Source: DYFT01 sp041695085 (GTDB lineage: Bacteria; Bacteroidota; Ignavibacteria; UBA10030). From it: DNA of 64,000 nt. This document shows, piece after piece, positions 1-9,223 of the stretch (its first letter is position 1; the number at the start of each line of letters is the position of its first letter). The stretch lies in the NCBI GenBank assembly GCA_041695085.1, contig JBGFRO010000006.1:1-64000 (forward strand). Direction: 5' to 3'. The notes below the pieces were generated by a model. The model had not been told where the DNA came from. It saw nothing but the letters and a program-made list of their open reading frames with translations, and searched no databases. Position numbers and translations under genes: made by a program.

Positions 1-963
1 CAGCAGCCCCAAACTCCGAACACTACGCTCCAACCACATTGCCCGTAGGCGATGCGCCTCTCCATCCTTGGATCTGACTCGATCATAAAAATCAAGGAAT
101 TCTTGATTGAAGATGTGACGTTCTTCGAGTGGAGTCAGAGGTGGAGAGTCTGTTCGGATGCCGATGGATAAGCGAACCGCGGCATCCCCATTTCCGCGAA
201 TTCTGAGTGTTGCTCGATCTCTTTCGATCTGCATCCCCTGTTGATCGCTTGTGATGAAGAGAGAAAGTGTGTTTTTCCCGTCGAAGGTCGGCTGTACGAT
301 TTGAGCGTTGGTTCTTGGCCCATCGGAGGTGACGAGAATGGTTGGGTCAAGTCGTCGGATAAGTTCGTCAATCGTCTTCGCGCGAAGCAATGCGAGGTGT
401 GCTTCTCGTTCAGGGGAAGTGAGTTGACGAAGATATTTGATCAGCTGAAGAAGTTCCGGCTCGTAAAACGGTTCACTGCCATACGGAAGGAGATGCCGAC
501 CAACGTATTGAAAATCCCGTTCCCTTCTCATCGAAGAAAGGAGAAAATGTCCGAGAACAAGCTCGCCGGAGGAAAAGGAAAGTTCATACCAAAGGGTTCG
601 AGCATCGTGATCTTCGCGAACGCGAGCCGTTGTGGAAGGCCAAGAAATTGTTGGCGGAGAGCCGTCAATCGTTCGGGCGGTAAAAGAAATCGATTCGTTC
701 GCCCCGTTTGCCCAGAGATGGACCACTCGACCCGAAGACCGATGAATTGAAATCTGAACCACATTCTTCCGAGTGTCTTGGTAAAAGCGTGTGGTGTAAT
801 CTTGATACCTCAACGGATCGTCCACCCCGATCTGGGGAAATTCTAAAACCGGAGGAACGTGCTGTTCCTTCTCAGCTTTCCGTTCTTCGCAGTACCCAAT
901 TGCACTCAGGTGAGTCAAAACCATTCCGAGCAGAATGGGTAGTCCTGTGAGTCTCCTTCCCAT
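1..963 (-). CDS. Exported protein of unknown function, 5' part only (runs off the left edge)
   Basis: The minus strand is open without a stop from an ATG at 963-961 to base 1, giving at least 321 residues; the C-terminus lies outside the window. A good ribosome binding site (AGGAG) sits about eight bases before the ATG. The N-terminus is positively charged (MGRR) followed by a hydrophobic stretch, so it looks like a signal peptide; a Cys at residue 25 follows 'IGY', a poor lipobox. The first 200 residues look beta-rich; residues from about 280 on (NQEFLDFYDRVR, MWLERSVRSLG) look helical, as at the entry of an alpha/alpha toroid, so a secreted carbohydrate-active enzyme is conceivable but unproven. 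It lies 150 bases downstream of the TonB receptor gene on the same strand, though a likely terminator separates them. I do not recognise the family. Confidence 0.7.
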   Translation of the reverse strand, partial: MGRRLTGLPILLGMVLTHLSAIGYCEERKAEKEQHVPPVLEFPQIGVDDPLRYQDYTTRFYQDTRKNVVQISIHRSSGRVVHLWANGANESISFTARTIDGSPPTISWPSTTARVREDHDARTLWYELSFSSGELVLGHFLLSSMRRERDFQYVGRHLLPYGSEPFYEPELLQLIKYLRQLTSPEREAHLALLRAKTIDELIRRLDPTILVTSDGPRTNAQIVQPTFDGKNTLSLFITSDQQGMQIERDRATLRIRGNGDAAVRLSIGIRTDSPPLTPLEERHIFNQEFLDFYDRVRSKDGEAHRLRAMWLERSVRSLGLL

Positions 964-1026
964 GTGTTCTCTCCTCTGCAGAAGTCCCCTTTCTCATGTT
1001 GAGTCGATAGGGATATACAGAAAAGA

Positions 1027-1070
1027 AGGAGCCGGCTTTTGTCGAGCCATTCGGATGCAAGCCGGCTCCT
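1027..1070 (-). terminator. Likely intrinsic terminator after the TonB receptor gene
   Basis: A perfect 12-bp inverted repeat (AGGAGCCGGCTT at 1027-1038 and its complement at 1059-1070) encloses a 20-base loop. Read on the minus strand it is followed by TCTTTTCTG, a moderate U-run. It sits about 40 bases after the stop of the receptor gene and before the next gene on that strand. Confidence 0.6.
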
Positions 1071-1112
1071 GCAGAACAATCGCGCGGTAATGCTTTCCGT
1101 TCTCAGCCAACG

Positions 1113-4100
1113 TCAGAAGTAATAGCTAAGCGAAACGGTTAGTCTGCGCGGGAGAAGCGGACGAGCGAGGAAGATGTTCTTGCCACCGGCGGCAGGCAAT
1201 CGGGGGTTGCCTTCCTCTAAACCGGTTGATTGTGTAACGTTCAAAAGATCGGCCGAGACTGTGAGCGCCTGTCCAGCAAGTGTGTAGGATACACCGAGAT
1301 TGAGATAGGTGTAGGCCTTCAGCTCTCCGATCTTCTTTGGGTTAGCGTCGGGAAATTCAGGTGTTTTGACGAACTGGCGCGTCTTCGAGTCATAAGGTGG
1401 AAACGCCAACATTTCGCGCAGTCCGACGTAGTGGAGGTCCGCCAGAAGCCGTATCCCGGAGATCGTGTATGTCATAGCAAGATTTCCAATTGTCGACGGG
1501 ATTCCGCCAGCTGTTACTGCTGCACCTGTTCCCGGTACGGTCTGGGCGCCAATGAACGTTCCGGAGCCGAGGATATTGAGCATCGGTATCGGAGATGCTG
1601 AGAACTCGGCTTCCACACCGAATGCGCGGTTTTCGGGACTTGCTCGAAGTACCCAAGTGATCTCTCCTGTGGCGGGATTCGCTTCGGCTCCCTGGCCAAC
1701 AATGTTTTTCAATTCACCCCAGAAGGCATTGAGTGTGGCCCCAAGCCGAGGAGACGCGTACTTTACTCCTCCTTCAGCCATAATTGTTTCACGTGCCTCA
1801 AACAACTCCACTTGTTGTTCAGCCTGTGCAAAGAGAAACTCATCAAGCGCGGGCATTTTGAACGCGCGGCTGGCCTGGGTATAGAGTGAAATATCGTCGG
1901 TCAACCTGTACTTCAATCCACCGGAAACCGCATAATCATCCATGGTCCGGAGGAAATGTCGAAAACTCCCGTTCCCCCACACAATGTTGTTGTAAACCGT
2001 CCGCGGGTTGTTGTCCAGGTCCACGTCCGAAAGGTTTTCCACCGTTTGTACGAACTCGTTCCATTCATACCGGACGCCGAGGTCGGCTCGTAGACGGTCG
2101 GTGATCTGAAGTTCTGCTCCTAAGACACCGGAAAAGATTGTCGTCTGCCCCGATCCGTTGACGTAGAACGAGATGTACCTGCGGAAGCCGTTCTTTGTTC
2201 TTTCCACCCTTTGATTGGTGGCTGGGTCAGTGTAAACTAGATCGAGGAACCTCGGATTGTCACGGACGTCCGTGATGATTTCGGTGAAATGCCATCGATT
2301 TTGTTGGGTGTAGTGCGCAAGATAAAGACCGGCAGTGAATCGATGGTTGTTGACCTTCTTATTTACGGTCAATTGGTTCTGGAATGCGGAAATCGGTTTC
2401 TGAACGTGCCACAGACCTCCTGGTGCAACAAGATTGTTATAGGTGCGGTCAAATGGCAATCGCTGTCCCCGTGAATCAAAATGGTTTGTATAGAAGAGCC
2501 GTGGATTCGAGTTTGCAGGCAAATTGAGGCTGCCAATCCATTCTTCCGACGTCATCAGGTCGAAAGGAACGATCGCGTTCCATGCCTGGTCGTTCTTCAT
2601 AATCTGTGCAGTGTTACGAAGATTCCAGTCGTTGGTAAATTCGAATCCAATATCAGCCGTCAGCCAGTAGGCATTTGTCCGCAAGCCATCTTCCAGAGGA
2701 AGCGTCAGTTCACCTGTCGGGATCGGCACCTTGATATGATTCCCTTCATTGGTGCTCATAGCGCCATATCTGGAAAATCCCTTCACATAGGTTGGATTGT
2801 CCGGATTCTCAAAGGGGAGCGGGAGGATAAACTGGTTTCGGTCGTCAATAAACTTGCCTGAAAGACGTACGAAACCGTTATCCAATAAGCGGGTTACACT
2901 GGCTTTCAACTGTCCCCCTCTGATACCGGGAAATCCCGGATTTCGGACCCCCTTGTCGTAACGGTAAAAACCGCCAAGATTGAAACGCCACAGGTCTTCT
3001 AAGGGACCATGGACATTGAAGTCATACCGGGCAAGACCCTGAGTACCACCAACCGCCCTCATCGACCCTCTTAGCTCCGGTCCTCCTGTTTTGTTAACAA
3101 AGTTAATGATGGCTCCCGGTGTATTGGATCCAAATAAGGCAGAGCTTCCTCCACGCACAACCTCGATTCGGTCGATATTCTCATCAGGTCGAAACAAATT
3201 ATCAGCATTCATGAAGAAAGTGTGCATCGTGGGGAACACCGGAAGACCGTCTTCCATGAACATCACATATTCCACACCAAGAATCCCTCGGACGCTGATA
3301 TTCTGATTCACTTCGCCACCGGAGCTTTCAACCCGTGTGAAACCGGGCACATAGCGCAGCATCTCGGTGGTACTACGTGGGTTGGATTGAACCAGTTCCT
3401 GTGGCGATATCGTACTGATGGCCACAGTCGATTCAAGCTTCTGGCGAGGAGACATTGTTCCCGTGACCACCACTTCTTCAAACCTCAGAATATCGGGCGT
3501 AAGTTGAAAGTTGTGCGTGGTTGTCTCCCCAGCCCGTACCGTGACCTCTACGCTCTGTGCGCGATAGCCGATGGCACTTGCCCGCAGGCGATATGTTCCC
3601 GGAGGAACGCGTCCGATAGTATATTCTCCCCGGACATTTGCTGCTGCACCTCTCGTTGTTCCTTCGATCAAAACATTTGCAAAAGCAATAGGTTCACCGG
3701 CATCGTCTACAATAGTTCCCCTGATAGTTCCGGTTTCTTGTTGTGCAACACCTCGCGGTGTCAACACCACCCAACCCGCGTTCATAGGAATCCAATCAAT
3801 ACTTGTTTCTTCCAGTAACCGGCTCAGCGCTTCTGCGACCGTTACATTCTCAGCAGAGAGCGTCACCCCTTGTGAAACCAGCACTTCGTCTTCGCTGTAC
3901 GAGAAGCGAATGTTGGCTTTTTGTGAAATCTCTGAAAGGACACTCCGAAGTGCAACATCACGGAAGGAAACCGAAATGGTTTTTCCCAAATTGGACAGCG
4001 TTTCCAAACGCGACGGTGTTGGCCCTGCTTTTCTCAATTCTTGTGCCTCGATACTGCCTCCTGCCAACAGTAAGAGGCTCAGCATCACACCACAGAGTGC

Positions 4101-4133
4101 CTCGTCTCTGAAAAACGCTCGCGTGTGATTCAT
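1113..4133 (-). CDS. TonB-dependent outer membrane receptor with N-terminal STN signalling domain
   Basis: A 1006-residue outer membrane receptor expected to import a large ligand using TonB energy. In order it has a signal peptide ending near IEAQ (about residue 31), an STN (secretin/TonB short N-terminal) domain at about 50-125 (DVALRSVLSEISQKANIRFSY), a carboxypeptidase-regulatory-like beta domain at about 137-220 (GTIRGTIVDDAGEPIAFANV), a TonB-box-like VVVTG, a plug domain from about 230 (TTEMLRYVPGF, VVRGGSSALFGSN) and a C-terminal beta-barrel that ends in the aromatic SLSYYF. The STN domain normally touches the FecR-type anti-sigma factor, and that gene is directly upstream (48-base gap), so receptor, FecR and sigma factor probably form one trans-envelope signalling cascade. 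The ligand (siderophore, glycan or other) cannot be told from sequence; there is no SusD-like partner in view. Confidence 0.93.
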   Translation of the reverse strand: MNHTRAFFRDEALCGVMLSLLLLAGGSIEAQELRKAGPTPSRLETLSNLGKTISVSFRDVALRSVLSEISQKANIRFSYSEDEVLVSQGVTLSAENVTVAEALSRLLEETSIDWIPMNAGWVVLTPRGVAQQETGTIRGTIVDDAGEPIAFANVLIEGTTRGAAANVRGEYTIGRVPPGTYRLRASAIGYRAQSVEVTVRAGETTTHNFQLTPDILRFEEVVVTGTMSPRQKLESTVAISTISPQELVQSNPRSTTEMLRYVPGFTRVESSGGEVNQNISVRGILGVEYVMFMEDGLPVFPTMHTFFMNADNLFRPDENIDRIEVVRGGSSALFGSNTPGAIINFVNKTGGPELRGSMRAVGGTQGLARYDFNVHGPLEDLWRFNLGGFYRYDKGVRNPGFPGIRGGQLKASVTRLLDNGFVRLSGKFIDDRNQFILPLPFENPDNPTYVKGFSRYGAMSTNEGNHIKVPIPTGELTLPLEDGLRTNAYWLTADIGFEFTNDWNLRNTAQIMKNDQAWNAIVPFDLMTSEEWIGSLNLPANSNPRLFYTNHFDSRGQRLPFDRTYNNLVAPGGLWHVQKPISAFQNQLTVNKKVNNHRFTAGLYLAHYTQQNRWHFTEIITDVRDNPRFLDLVYTDPATNQRVERTKNGFRRYISFYVNGSGQTTIFSGVLGAELQITDRLRADLGVRYEWNEFVQTVENLSDVDLDNNPRTVYNNIVWGNGSFRHFLRTMDDYAVSGGLKYRLTDDISLYTQASRAFKMPALDEFLFAQAEQQVELFEARETIMAEGGVKYASPRLGATLNAFWGELKNIVGQGAEANPATGEITWVLRASPENRAFGVEAEFSASPIPMLNILGSGTFIGAQTVPGTGAAVTAGGIPSTIGNLAMTYTISGIRLLADLHYVGLREMLAFPPYDSKTRQFVKTPEFPDANPKKIGELKAYTYLNLGVSYTLAGQALTVSADLLNVTQSTGLEEGNPRLPAAGGKNIFLARPLLPRRLTVSLSYYF

Positions 4134-4181
4134 AGGATCCTCCTTTCAGAATGATAGAGAGTTGTTGAAATATTTTGACTA

Positions 4182-5255
4182 TCAAGACTCTTTTTCGGTT
4201 TTTTGTTGCTGTCGCGAAAAAAACGTGACGTGCTCGTCCTTCCGCTCATAACGAAGATTGAGTGTGAGTGTGATAATCTGTAAGATCTCATCCAGCGATT
4301 CCTCCTTGAAGGATGCCGTCAACCGGCGCCGCAGCATCGTCGAATCGGAAATCGAGAAGGAAAGATTAAATCTTCGTTCCAAACGCTTCAAGACTTCACG
4401 AAATGTGGTGTTCTCAAACTCCATCCTCCCAAATACCCAATCGAGCTGTTTGTCAAGATCGACACGAATCGGCGGTAGCAGTGTTCCATCCTCAGCCATC
4501 ATAGACATTTCGCTCGTTGTCACGACAACCTGTTGTGGCTTTTTCGCTCGGTCTGATCGAAACGATACCTTCCCTTCGGCAACAACCACGCGAACGCGAT
4601 TGTCATCCGGCCACGCATGGACAGTAAAACGGGTTCCCAAGACCTCTATTCGGGCATTTCGGAGTTGAATGCTAAAGCCGATGTCGTCAGCGCGCTTGAC
4701 ATCAAAGTATGCCTCGCCTTCTAAGTACACCTCACGTTTGTTACCGGTAAGCTTTTCAGGAACGCGAAGAAGGCTTTGGGCATTTAGAAGAACAGCGGTG
4801 CCGTCTGCAAGTCGAATACGCGCTTGCTCTCCTTTGTTCGTGGTAATCTCCCGCATGACCGTCTGGTGAGGTGCCTTTTCCTGTGTTGACATAAGTTGGG
4901 CTATGAAGTAGGAAATGCCAACCAAGGAGACGACAATCAGTGCAAAGCGCACCGATGGAGTCGCAGAAAGTTTCCGCCAAAATCGTTTCGTCCAAGTTTG
5001 CTCCTGTGCGAGGTGTGTGTGGAAATATGGAGAGTGGATACGTACTCGACGGGCAACGTTTTTCCATGCCCGATCTACATCCCATTCATCGAGACTTTGT
5101 CCGGCTGCCTCCCAGATTTTTTGAAATGATTCAACAAATTCCCGTCTCAAGGGATCTGCCTCTATCCAGGCTTCGATCTCTTTCCGTTCTTCCTCGGAGC
5201 ATTCCTTGGCGAAATAACGAGCAAATTTTTGAAAGTCCAGATCCTGGTTGATCAT
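4182..5255 (-). CDS. FecR family anti-sigma factor
   Basis: A 357-residue inner-membrane regulator. The cytoplasmic N-terminal part (about 1-90, FARYFAKECSEEERKEIEAW) is of the type that binds the ECF sigma factor; one membrane helix follows at about 103-121 (FALIVVSLVGISYFIAQLM); then the periplasmic FecR domain (about 140-240, with LADGTAVLLNAQS, VYLEGEAYFDV and FTVHAWPDDNRVRVVVAEG); and finally a DUF4974 domain (about 268-345, FENTTFREVLKRLERRFNL), which is itself STN-like. This is the usual Bacteroidota arrangement. The gene lies between the sigma factor gene (159-base gap) and the receptor gene (48-base gap), all on the minus strand, so it should transmit receptor occupancy to the sigma factor. 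Confidence 0.93.
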   Translation of the reverse strand: MINQDLDFQKFARYFAKECSEEERKEIEAWIEADPLRREFVESFQKIWEAAGQSLDEWDVDRAWKNVARRVRIHSPYFHTHLAQEQTWTKRFWRKLSATPSVRFALIVVSLVGISYFIAQLMSTQEKAPHQTVMREITTNKGEQARIRLADGTAVLLNAQSLLRVPEKLTGNKREVYLEGEAYFDVKRADDIGFSIQLRNARIEVLGTRFTVHAWPDDNRVRVVVAEGKVSFRSDRAKKPQQVVVTTSEMSMMAEDGTLLPPIRVDLDKQLDWVFGRMEFENTTFREVLKRLERRFNLSFSISDSTMLRRRLTASFKEESLDEILQIITLTLNLRYERKDEHVTFFSRQQQKTEKES

Positions 5256-5414
5256 AGCATTCCTACCTTAGACAAAAAAACAGCGTGTTACCCCTACTGG
5301 TATCGGGAAGATCTATGTGTGTGCCGAAGTTTTTTCGGTCAGGGATTGCAAATACAACGAGGTAGAACAACCGTTGTCTTATAAATGAAATGAGAATTCT
5401 CTGTAGAAGGATTC

Positions 5415-6029
5415 CTATGAGAACAGGCCGTTAAAGCTGAGAGAAGCGAGCAAAAGAGGGTAGTGTTGCACGAGGAGCCGGCGAAGTGTTTTCAAAGCGC
5501 GTCCCATTTGCACTTCAACCGTCTTGATGGAGATGTCAAGGGTGTGCGCGATCTCGCGGTAACGCAGTCCGTCGAAACGATGTAAAACAAAAATGAGCCG
5601 ACAACGCGGGGGAAGCAATTCAATGGCTTCGCGTACAGCGGCGGTAATTTCGTTCCGATGCAATTCTTCTTCGGGTCCATCGTGAGCCGTGAAGGAGCCC
5701 TCAAACTCAGCACTCTCAAGCTCTTGCATGAGGTTCGAACGTTTAAGGTGATTGATGACTTGATTGCGAACAGCACGATAGAGATAGGCGTTGATTGAAT
5801 CGACCTGTGGCAACTGAGAGCGAAGTTCCCAAAGTCTCACAAAGACATCTTGGACGACCTCTTCAGCAATAGTGCGGGAGCCAGTTAAGCGATAGGCGAA
5901 ACGGCAGAGGCGAACATAGTAAGCTCGAAAGAGCGCTTCGAACGATTCGGAGCTTCCGGAACGGATTTCCTCACCCCATTGACACTCTCTCCGTTCGGGA
6001 TGCTGAGATGATGCAAGATCTGGAGACAT
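5415..6029 (-). CDS. ECF-type RNA polymerase sigma factor (FecI-like)
   Basis: A 204-residue sigma70-family factor of the extracytoplasmic function class. Region 2 is at about 28-95 (FEALFRAYYVRLCRFAYRLTG, AEEVVQDVFVRLWE, NAYLYRAVRNQVINHLKR) and region 4 at about 130-190 (LPPRCRLIFVLHRFDGLRYREIA, ISIKTVEVQMGRALKTLR, the helix-turn-helix). The length and the short acidic linker between the two regions are typical. It is the first gene of the minus-strand sigma-FecR-receptor set and should direct transcription of the receptor gene. A candidate promoter lies 43 bases upstream. Confidence 0.95.
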   Translation of the reverse strand: MSPDLASSQHPERRECQWGEEIRSGSSESFEALFRAYYVRLCRFAYRLTGSRTIAEEVVQDVFVRLWELRSQLPQVDSINAYLYRAVRNQVINHLKRSNLMQELESAEFEGSFTAHDGPEEELHRNEITAAVREAIELLPPRCRLIFVLHRFDGLRYREIAHTLDISIKTVEVQMGRALKTLRRLLVQHYPLLLASLSFNGLFS

Positions 6030-6071
6030 AAATGCCCTCGGGGCGATCGCGAAACTCGCAGCGTCAAAGAA

Positions 6072-6100
6072 AAGTTAAAGATTTCCGATTCAAGATGCAA
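6072..6100 (-). promoter_or_regulatory. Candidate sigma70-type promoter for the ECF sigma gene
   Basis: On the minus strand TTGCAT (6100-6095) and TAACTT (6077-6072) are spaced 17 bp apart, about 43 bases before the sigma gene ATG. The -35 and spacing match other candidate promoters in this window; the -10 is weak. Confidence 0.4.
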
Positions 6101-6313
6101 GGACGGTTTGATGATCTCATTCCTGACATCGGGCGTAGATTTTTTCGTATCTGGTAAAACAAAAGCCTACAAGATCAACAGCCACGGAGCCTTCGTGGCC
6201 GGCGAACCGTTGATTGACACTTCGGCTTCGTCACTGTCGGATGCATACCGGGCAAGCACCGTCAAAGGAAAGATACTGACTTCACTTTTCGGACGGATCT
6301 CTGAATTCTCACC

Positions 6314-6342
6314 TTGCCTGTCCCGCGTTTCTTCTCTACATT
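6314..6342 (+). promoter_or_regulatory. Candidate sigma70-type promoter for dnaG
   Basis: TTGCCT (6314-6319), a 17-bp spacer and TACATT (6337-6342), about 78 bases before the dnaG start. The -35 hexamer is identical to that of the candidate tRNA-Ile promoter at 59982. Confidence 0.5.
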
Positions 6343-6420
6343 TGTGCCGTAGGGCGACTTGCCAGCGTTCATTGTCCGCATCAATGCATTCAATGGTGAT
6401 CATCACTCTACACTTTCGTT

Positions 6421-8301
6421 ATGCGTATCCCCGCCGACAAACTTGACGCAATTCGAGCTGCCAATGACATCGTCGATGTCATCTCCCAGCACGTCCGTTT
6501 GAAGAAGCGGGGAAAGAATTTCATCGGACTGTGTCCCTTCCATCAGGAAAAAACCCCCTCCTTCACTGTCAGTGCCGATAAACAGGTCTATCACTGCTTC
6601 GGATGCGGAAAGGGGGGGAACGTCTTTACGTTCGTGATGGAGCTGGAGAAGGTTTCATTCACTGAGGCTGTCCGGACGCTCGCCGAAAAAGCTGGTATCC
6701 CTCTCACGTTTACGCAGGCAGATGAACGGCGCGAAACGGAGATTGAAAATCTCTACAACGCATGCCGATTTGCGGGGCTCTTTTTCTACAACAATCTCAC
6801 CAAAACCGACGAGGGGCGAAGCGCACTTGAGTATTTTCACCAACGTGGATTTACGGACGAAACAATCCGAACGTTCGGCCTCGGCTACTCGCTGAATAGC
6901 TGGGATGCATTGTTGACGCGCGCAAAGGGGGAGGGGATCGCCGTCGAATGGCTCCTCAAAGCCGGATTGGTTCGAAGCCGTGAGGAGGGGGGAGAATACG
7001 ACTATTTTCGGGGAAGGGCGATGTTTCCCATTTTCTCACCCACCGGTCGGGTGATCGGATTTGGCGCGCGAAAAATTCGGGAGGACGATCCCATTCAGGG
7101 CAAGTACATCAATTCTCCCGAAACCCCGATCTATAACAAGAGCAGAGTGCTCTTCGGACTTTTCCACGCCAAAGATGCAATACGGGAGCATGAAGATGCA
7201 TTGATGGTTGAAGGATATGCCGATCTCATTTCGCTGTATCAGGCTGGTATCCAAAACGTTGTGGCGTCAAGCGGCACCGCGTTGACCGACGAGCAGGTGG
7301 AATTGATCGGTCGCTACACCAGGCGAATGACGTTGGTGTATGATGCCGACTCCGCCGGCTCGCAAGCAACCATCCGTGGACTGGATCTCGTCCTCGCCCA
7401 CGGCTTCGATGTGCGTATTGCGGAATTACCGGAAGGAGAGGATCCCGATTCCTTCGTCCGAAAGCACGGCGGCAAGGAGTTCCTCAAACTTGTCGATCAA
7501 GCTGTCTCCTTCATTGATTTCAAAGCCAAGCAGTTTCTGCGCGCGGGAGCATTCGAAACGCCCGAAGGGAAGACGCAAGCTATCCGTTCCATCGTCCAGT
7601 CGATTGCAAAGATCCCCGATGAGCTGAAGCGGAATCTCTTTGTCAAGGAAGTCGCGACCAAGTACGACATCTATGAATCGATTGTACACCGCGAGTTGGA
7701 GAAATGGTTGAGTGAGAAGCGAAACCGTCGTGAGGAGACCGCAACGGCGGAAACGAGGTCGATTCCAGTGTTTGGAACTGTACGGGCGGATCGGGTAAGT
7801 GATGCTATGTCTCCTGTTCCCGCTGCCGAACGCGACATTCTCAAATTGCTGCTCGAAAACCGAACGGAGTTAGTCAGCTTTATTTTCTCGCGTGTGACGC
7901 TTGCCGATCTCACGCATGAAGGCGCCCGCCGGTTAGCAGAGTTGATTTTGACGCACTTCGATGAGCGGGGAGGTGCTGAGATTTCAGATGTGCTCGAAAG
8001 TCTTGAAGACGCGTCCTTGAAGAGCCTCGTAACGGATGTGGCAGTGAGCCGCTACGAATTGAGTAAGGGGTGGCATGAGTTGGAGGTAGAGGTTGAGGAG
8101 GCTGATCCGTTTGAGATTGCGCGTGGCGCAATCGCAGCGCTCCGTAAGACGAAACTGCAGAAAGAAATCGAAGCGAATCAAAAGCTCCTGAAGGAGGCAT
8201 CGCTTGCCGGTGAAAATGCGTTACCCTTTGTCCATCGGCATCAAGAATTAATCCGCAAGTTGAAAGAAGTTGAGTCGCCGGATTATCTCAAGACATTGTG
8301 A
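6421..8301 (+). CDS. dnaG: DNA primase DnaG
   Basis: A 626-residue replicative primase, which makes the RNA primers for lagging-strand synthesis with the replicative helicase. The N-terminal CHC2 zinc-binding domain has the ligands C38, H41, C59 and C62 (LCPFH and HCFGCGKGG). The DnaG N-terminal and TOPRIM catalytic regions follow (ALMVEGYADLISLYQAG carries the catalytic Glu; VYDADSAGSQATIRG carries the DxD-type metal site). The C-terminal part is lower in conservation and would be the helicase-interaction domain. Length is normal for the family. The start at the ATG places MRIPADKLDAIRAANDIVDVI in the position usual for DnaG. Confidence 0.97.
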   Translation: MRIPADKLDAIRAANDIVDVISQHVRLKKRGKNFIGLCPFHQEKTPSFTVSADKQVYHCFGCGKGGNVFTFVMELEKVSFTEAVRTLAEKAGIPLTFTQADERRETEIENLYNACRFAGLFFYNNLTKTDEGRSALEYFHQRGFTDETIRTFGLGYSLNSWDALLTRAKGEGIAVEWLLKAGLVRSREEGGEYDYFRGRAMFPIFSPTGRVIGFGARKIREDDPIQGKYINSPETPIYNKSRVLFGLFHAKDAIREHEDALMVEGYADLISLYQAGIQNVVASSGTALTDEQVELIGRYTRRMTLVYDADSAGSQATIRGLDLVLAHGFDVRIAELPEGEDPDSFVRKHGGKEFLKLVDQAVSFIDFKAKQFLRAGAFETPEGKTQAIRSIVQSIAKIPDELKRNLFVKEVATKYDIYESIVHRELEKWLSEKRNRREETATAETRSIPVFGTVRADRVSDAMSPVPAAERDILKLLLENRTELVSFIFSRVTLADLTHEGARRLAELILTHFDERGGAEISDVLESLEDASLKSLVTDVAVSRYELSKGWHELEVEVEEADPFEIARGAIAALRKTKLQKEIEANQKLLKEASLAGENALPFVHRHQELIRKLKEVESPDYLKTL

Positions 8302-8327
8302 ATCCAGCACCATAATCCTCCCTTTCA

Positions 8328-8356
8328 TTGCATTTCAACCTCTCTCTCCCTATTTT
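8328..8356 (+). promoter_or_regulatory. Candidate promoter for the ferredoxin gene
   Basis: TTGCAT (8328-8333), a 17-bp spacer and TATTTT (8351-8356), about 40 bases before the ferredoxin GTG start. Confidence 0.5.
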
Positions 8357-8396
8357 GCTCGCCATCTGAGATCTCGAATAAAATGCGGGAGTTCCA

Positions 8397-8654
8397 GTGG
8401 CTCGAAATAATATGCCGTTAATGATCTATATTGTCCCCGGCAAATGCGACTACTGCGGATGCTGTGTGGGGGTGTGTCCGGAAGACGCCATCGAACTGCT
8501 GGAGTCGGACATCCGGATCATCGACGAACGCTGCACCAATTGTCGAAAGTGCGTCTGGGCGTGTCCGTGGGAGGTGATTGAATTCCATCGGGAAGGTATT
8601 GCGCATCTCCCTAAAGAACTTTCCCTGCCGCAGGAAGTTCCGCCAAGTTTTTAG
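8397..8654 (+). CDS. Small dicluster 4Fe-4S ferredoxin
   Basis: An 85-residue protein with two complete four-cysteine binding motifs, CDYCGCCVGVCPEDAIEL and CTNCRKCVWACPWEVIEF, so it should carry two [4Fe-4S] clusters and act as a soluble low-potential electron carrier. I chose the GTG at 8397 because GCGGGAG lies about eight bases upstream; an ATG at 8412 would remove five residues and is also possible. It has its own candidate promoter and precedes bacterioferritin and two geranylgeranyl reductases. In some archaea a ferredoxin encoded beside geranylgeranyl reductase is the reductant for that enzyme, so a role as donor to the flavoproteins downstream is a reasonable inference, but it could equally serve other pathways. 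Confidence 0.9.
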   Translation: MARNNMPLMIYIVPGKCDYCGCCVGVCPEDAIELLESDIRIIDERCTNCRKCVWACPWEVIEFHREGIAHLPKELSLPQEVPPSF

Positions 8655-8740
8655 AATGTTCGCTCTCACGAGCCAATGGCTCTCACTGATGTTTTGTACC
8701 GCCAACATCAAATCACTCTGCAGACGAAAGGACAATCCCA

Positions 8741-9220
8741 ATGAAAGGCAATGATCGACTCATCCAGATTCTCAACAAGCTCCTCGCTGATGAATTGACG
8801 GCAATCAGCCAATACATGGTTCACTCGGAAATGTGTGATGCGTGGGGATATGATAAGCTTCACAAGGCAATAGAAAAGCAGGCGATTGATGAGATGCATC
8901 ATGCCGAGTGGCTGATTCAACGTATTCTGTTCCTCGAAGGAACGCCCGAGGTCTCAAAACTTAACCCGATGAAGATCGGTTCTTCGGTGCTCGATATGGT
9001 GGGCAACGATCAGGAAGCCGAGCAAGTAGCGATTCGGGCCTATAACGAAGCCATAGCGCTCGCACACGAGGTTGCCGATCAATCGACCGCAGACCTGCTC
9101 ACTCGCATTCTGAAAATGGAAGAAGATCATGTCGATTGGGCAGAGAAACAGCGTGCACAGATCGAGCAGATGGGATTACAGCAGTATCTTTCCAACCAAA
9201 CTGGCGGTGCCACAGCGTGA
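8741..9220 (+). CDS. bfr: Bacterioferritin
   Basis: A 159-residue iron-storage protein that forms 24-subunit shells and oxidises Fe(II) at a di-iron site. It aligns without gaps to the Escherichia coli protein over the key sites: ferroxidase ligands E18, E51, H54, E94, E127 and H130 are all present, and M52, which binds the inter-subunit haem, is also present, so this is a haem-binding Bfr rather than a haem-free ferritin. AAAGGA precedes the ATG. The adjacent ferredoxin could help to release stored iron, in the way Bfd does, but that is inference since it is not a Bfd-type [2Fe-2S] protein. Confidence 0.96.
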   Translation: MKGNDRLIQILNKLLADELTAISQYMVHSEMCDAWGYDKLHKAIEKQAIDEMHHAEWLIQRILFLEGTPEVSKLNPMKIGSSVLDMVGNDQEAEQVAIRAYNEAIALAHEVADQSTADLLTRILKMEEDHVDWAEKQRAQIEQMGLQQYLSNQTGGATA

Positions 9221-9223
9221 TTT

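Larger units (their letters stand above)
6030..6420. other. Divergent intergenic region between sigma factor gene and dnaG
   Basis: 391 bases without a convincing gene. Open frames here (for example 6108-6446 on plus and 6167-6406 on minus) overlap each other, lack ribosome binding sites and resemble nothing known. The region holds the two oppositely oriented promoter candidates listed separately; the middle part, about 6101-6313, shows nothing else that I can support. Confidence 0.6.

Noticed and set aside
6108..6446. 112-residue plus-strand frame before dnaG
   Set aside because: It overlaps the dnaG start and promoter candidate and has no protein-like features.
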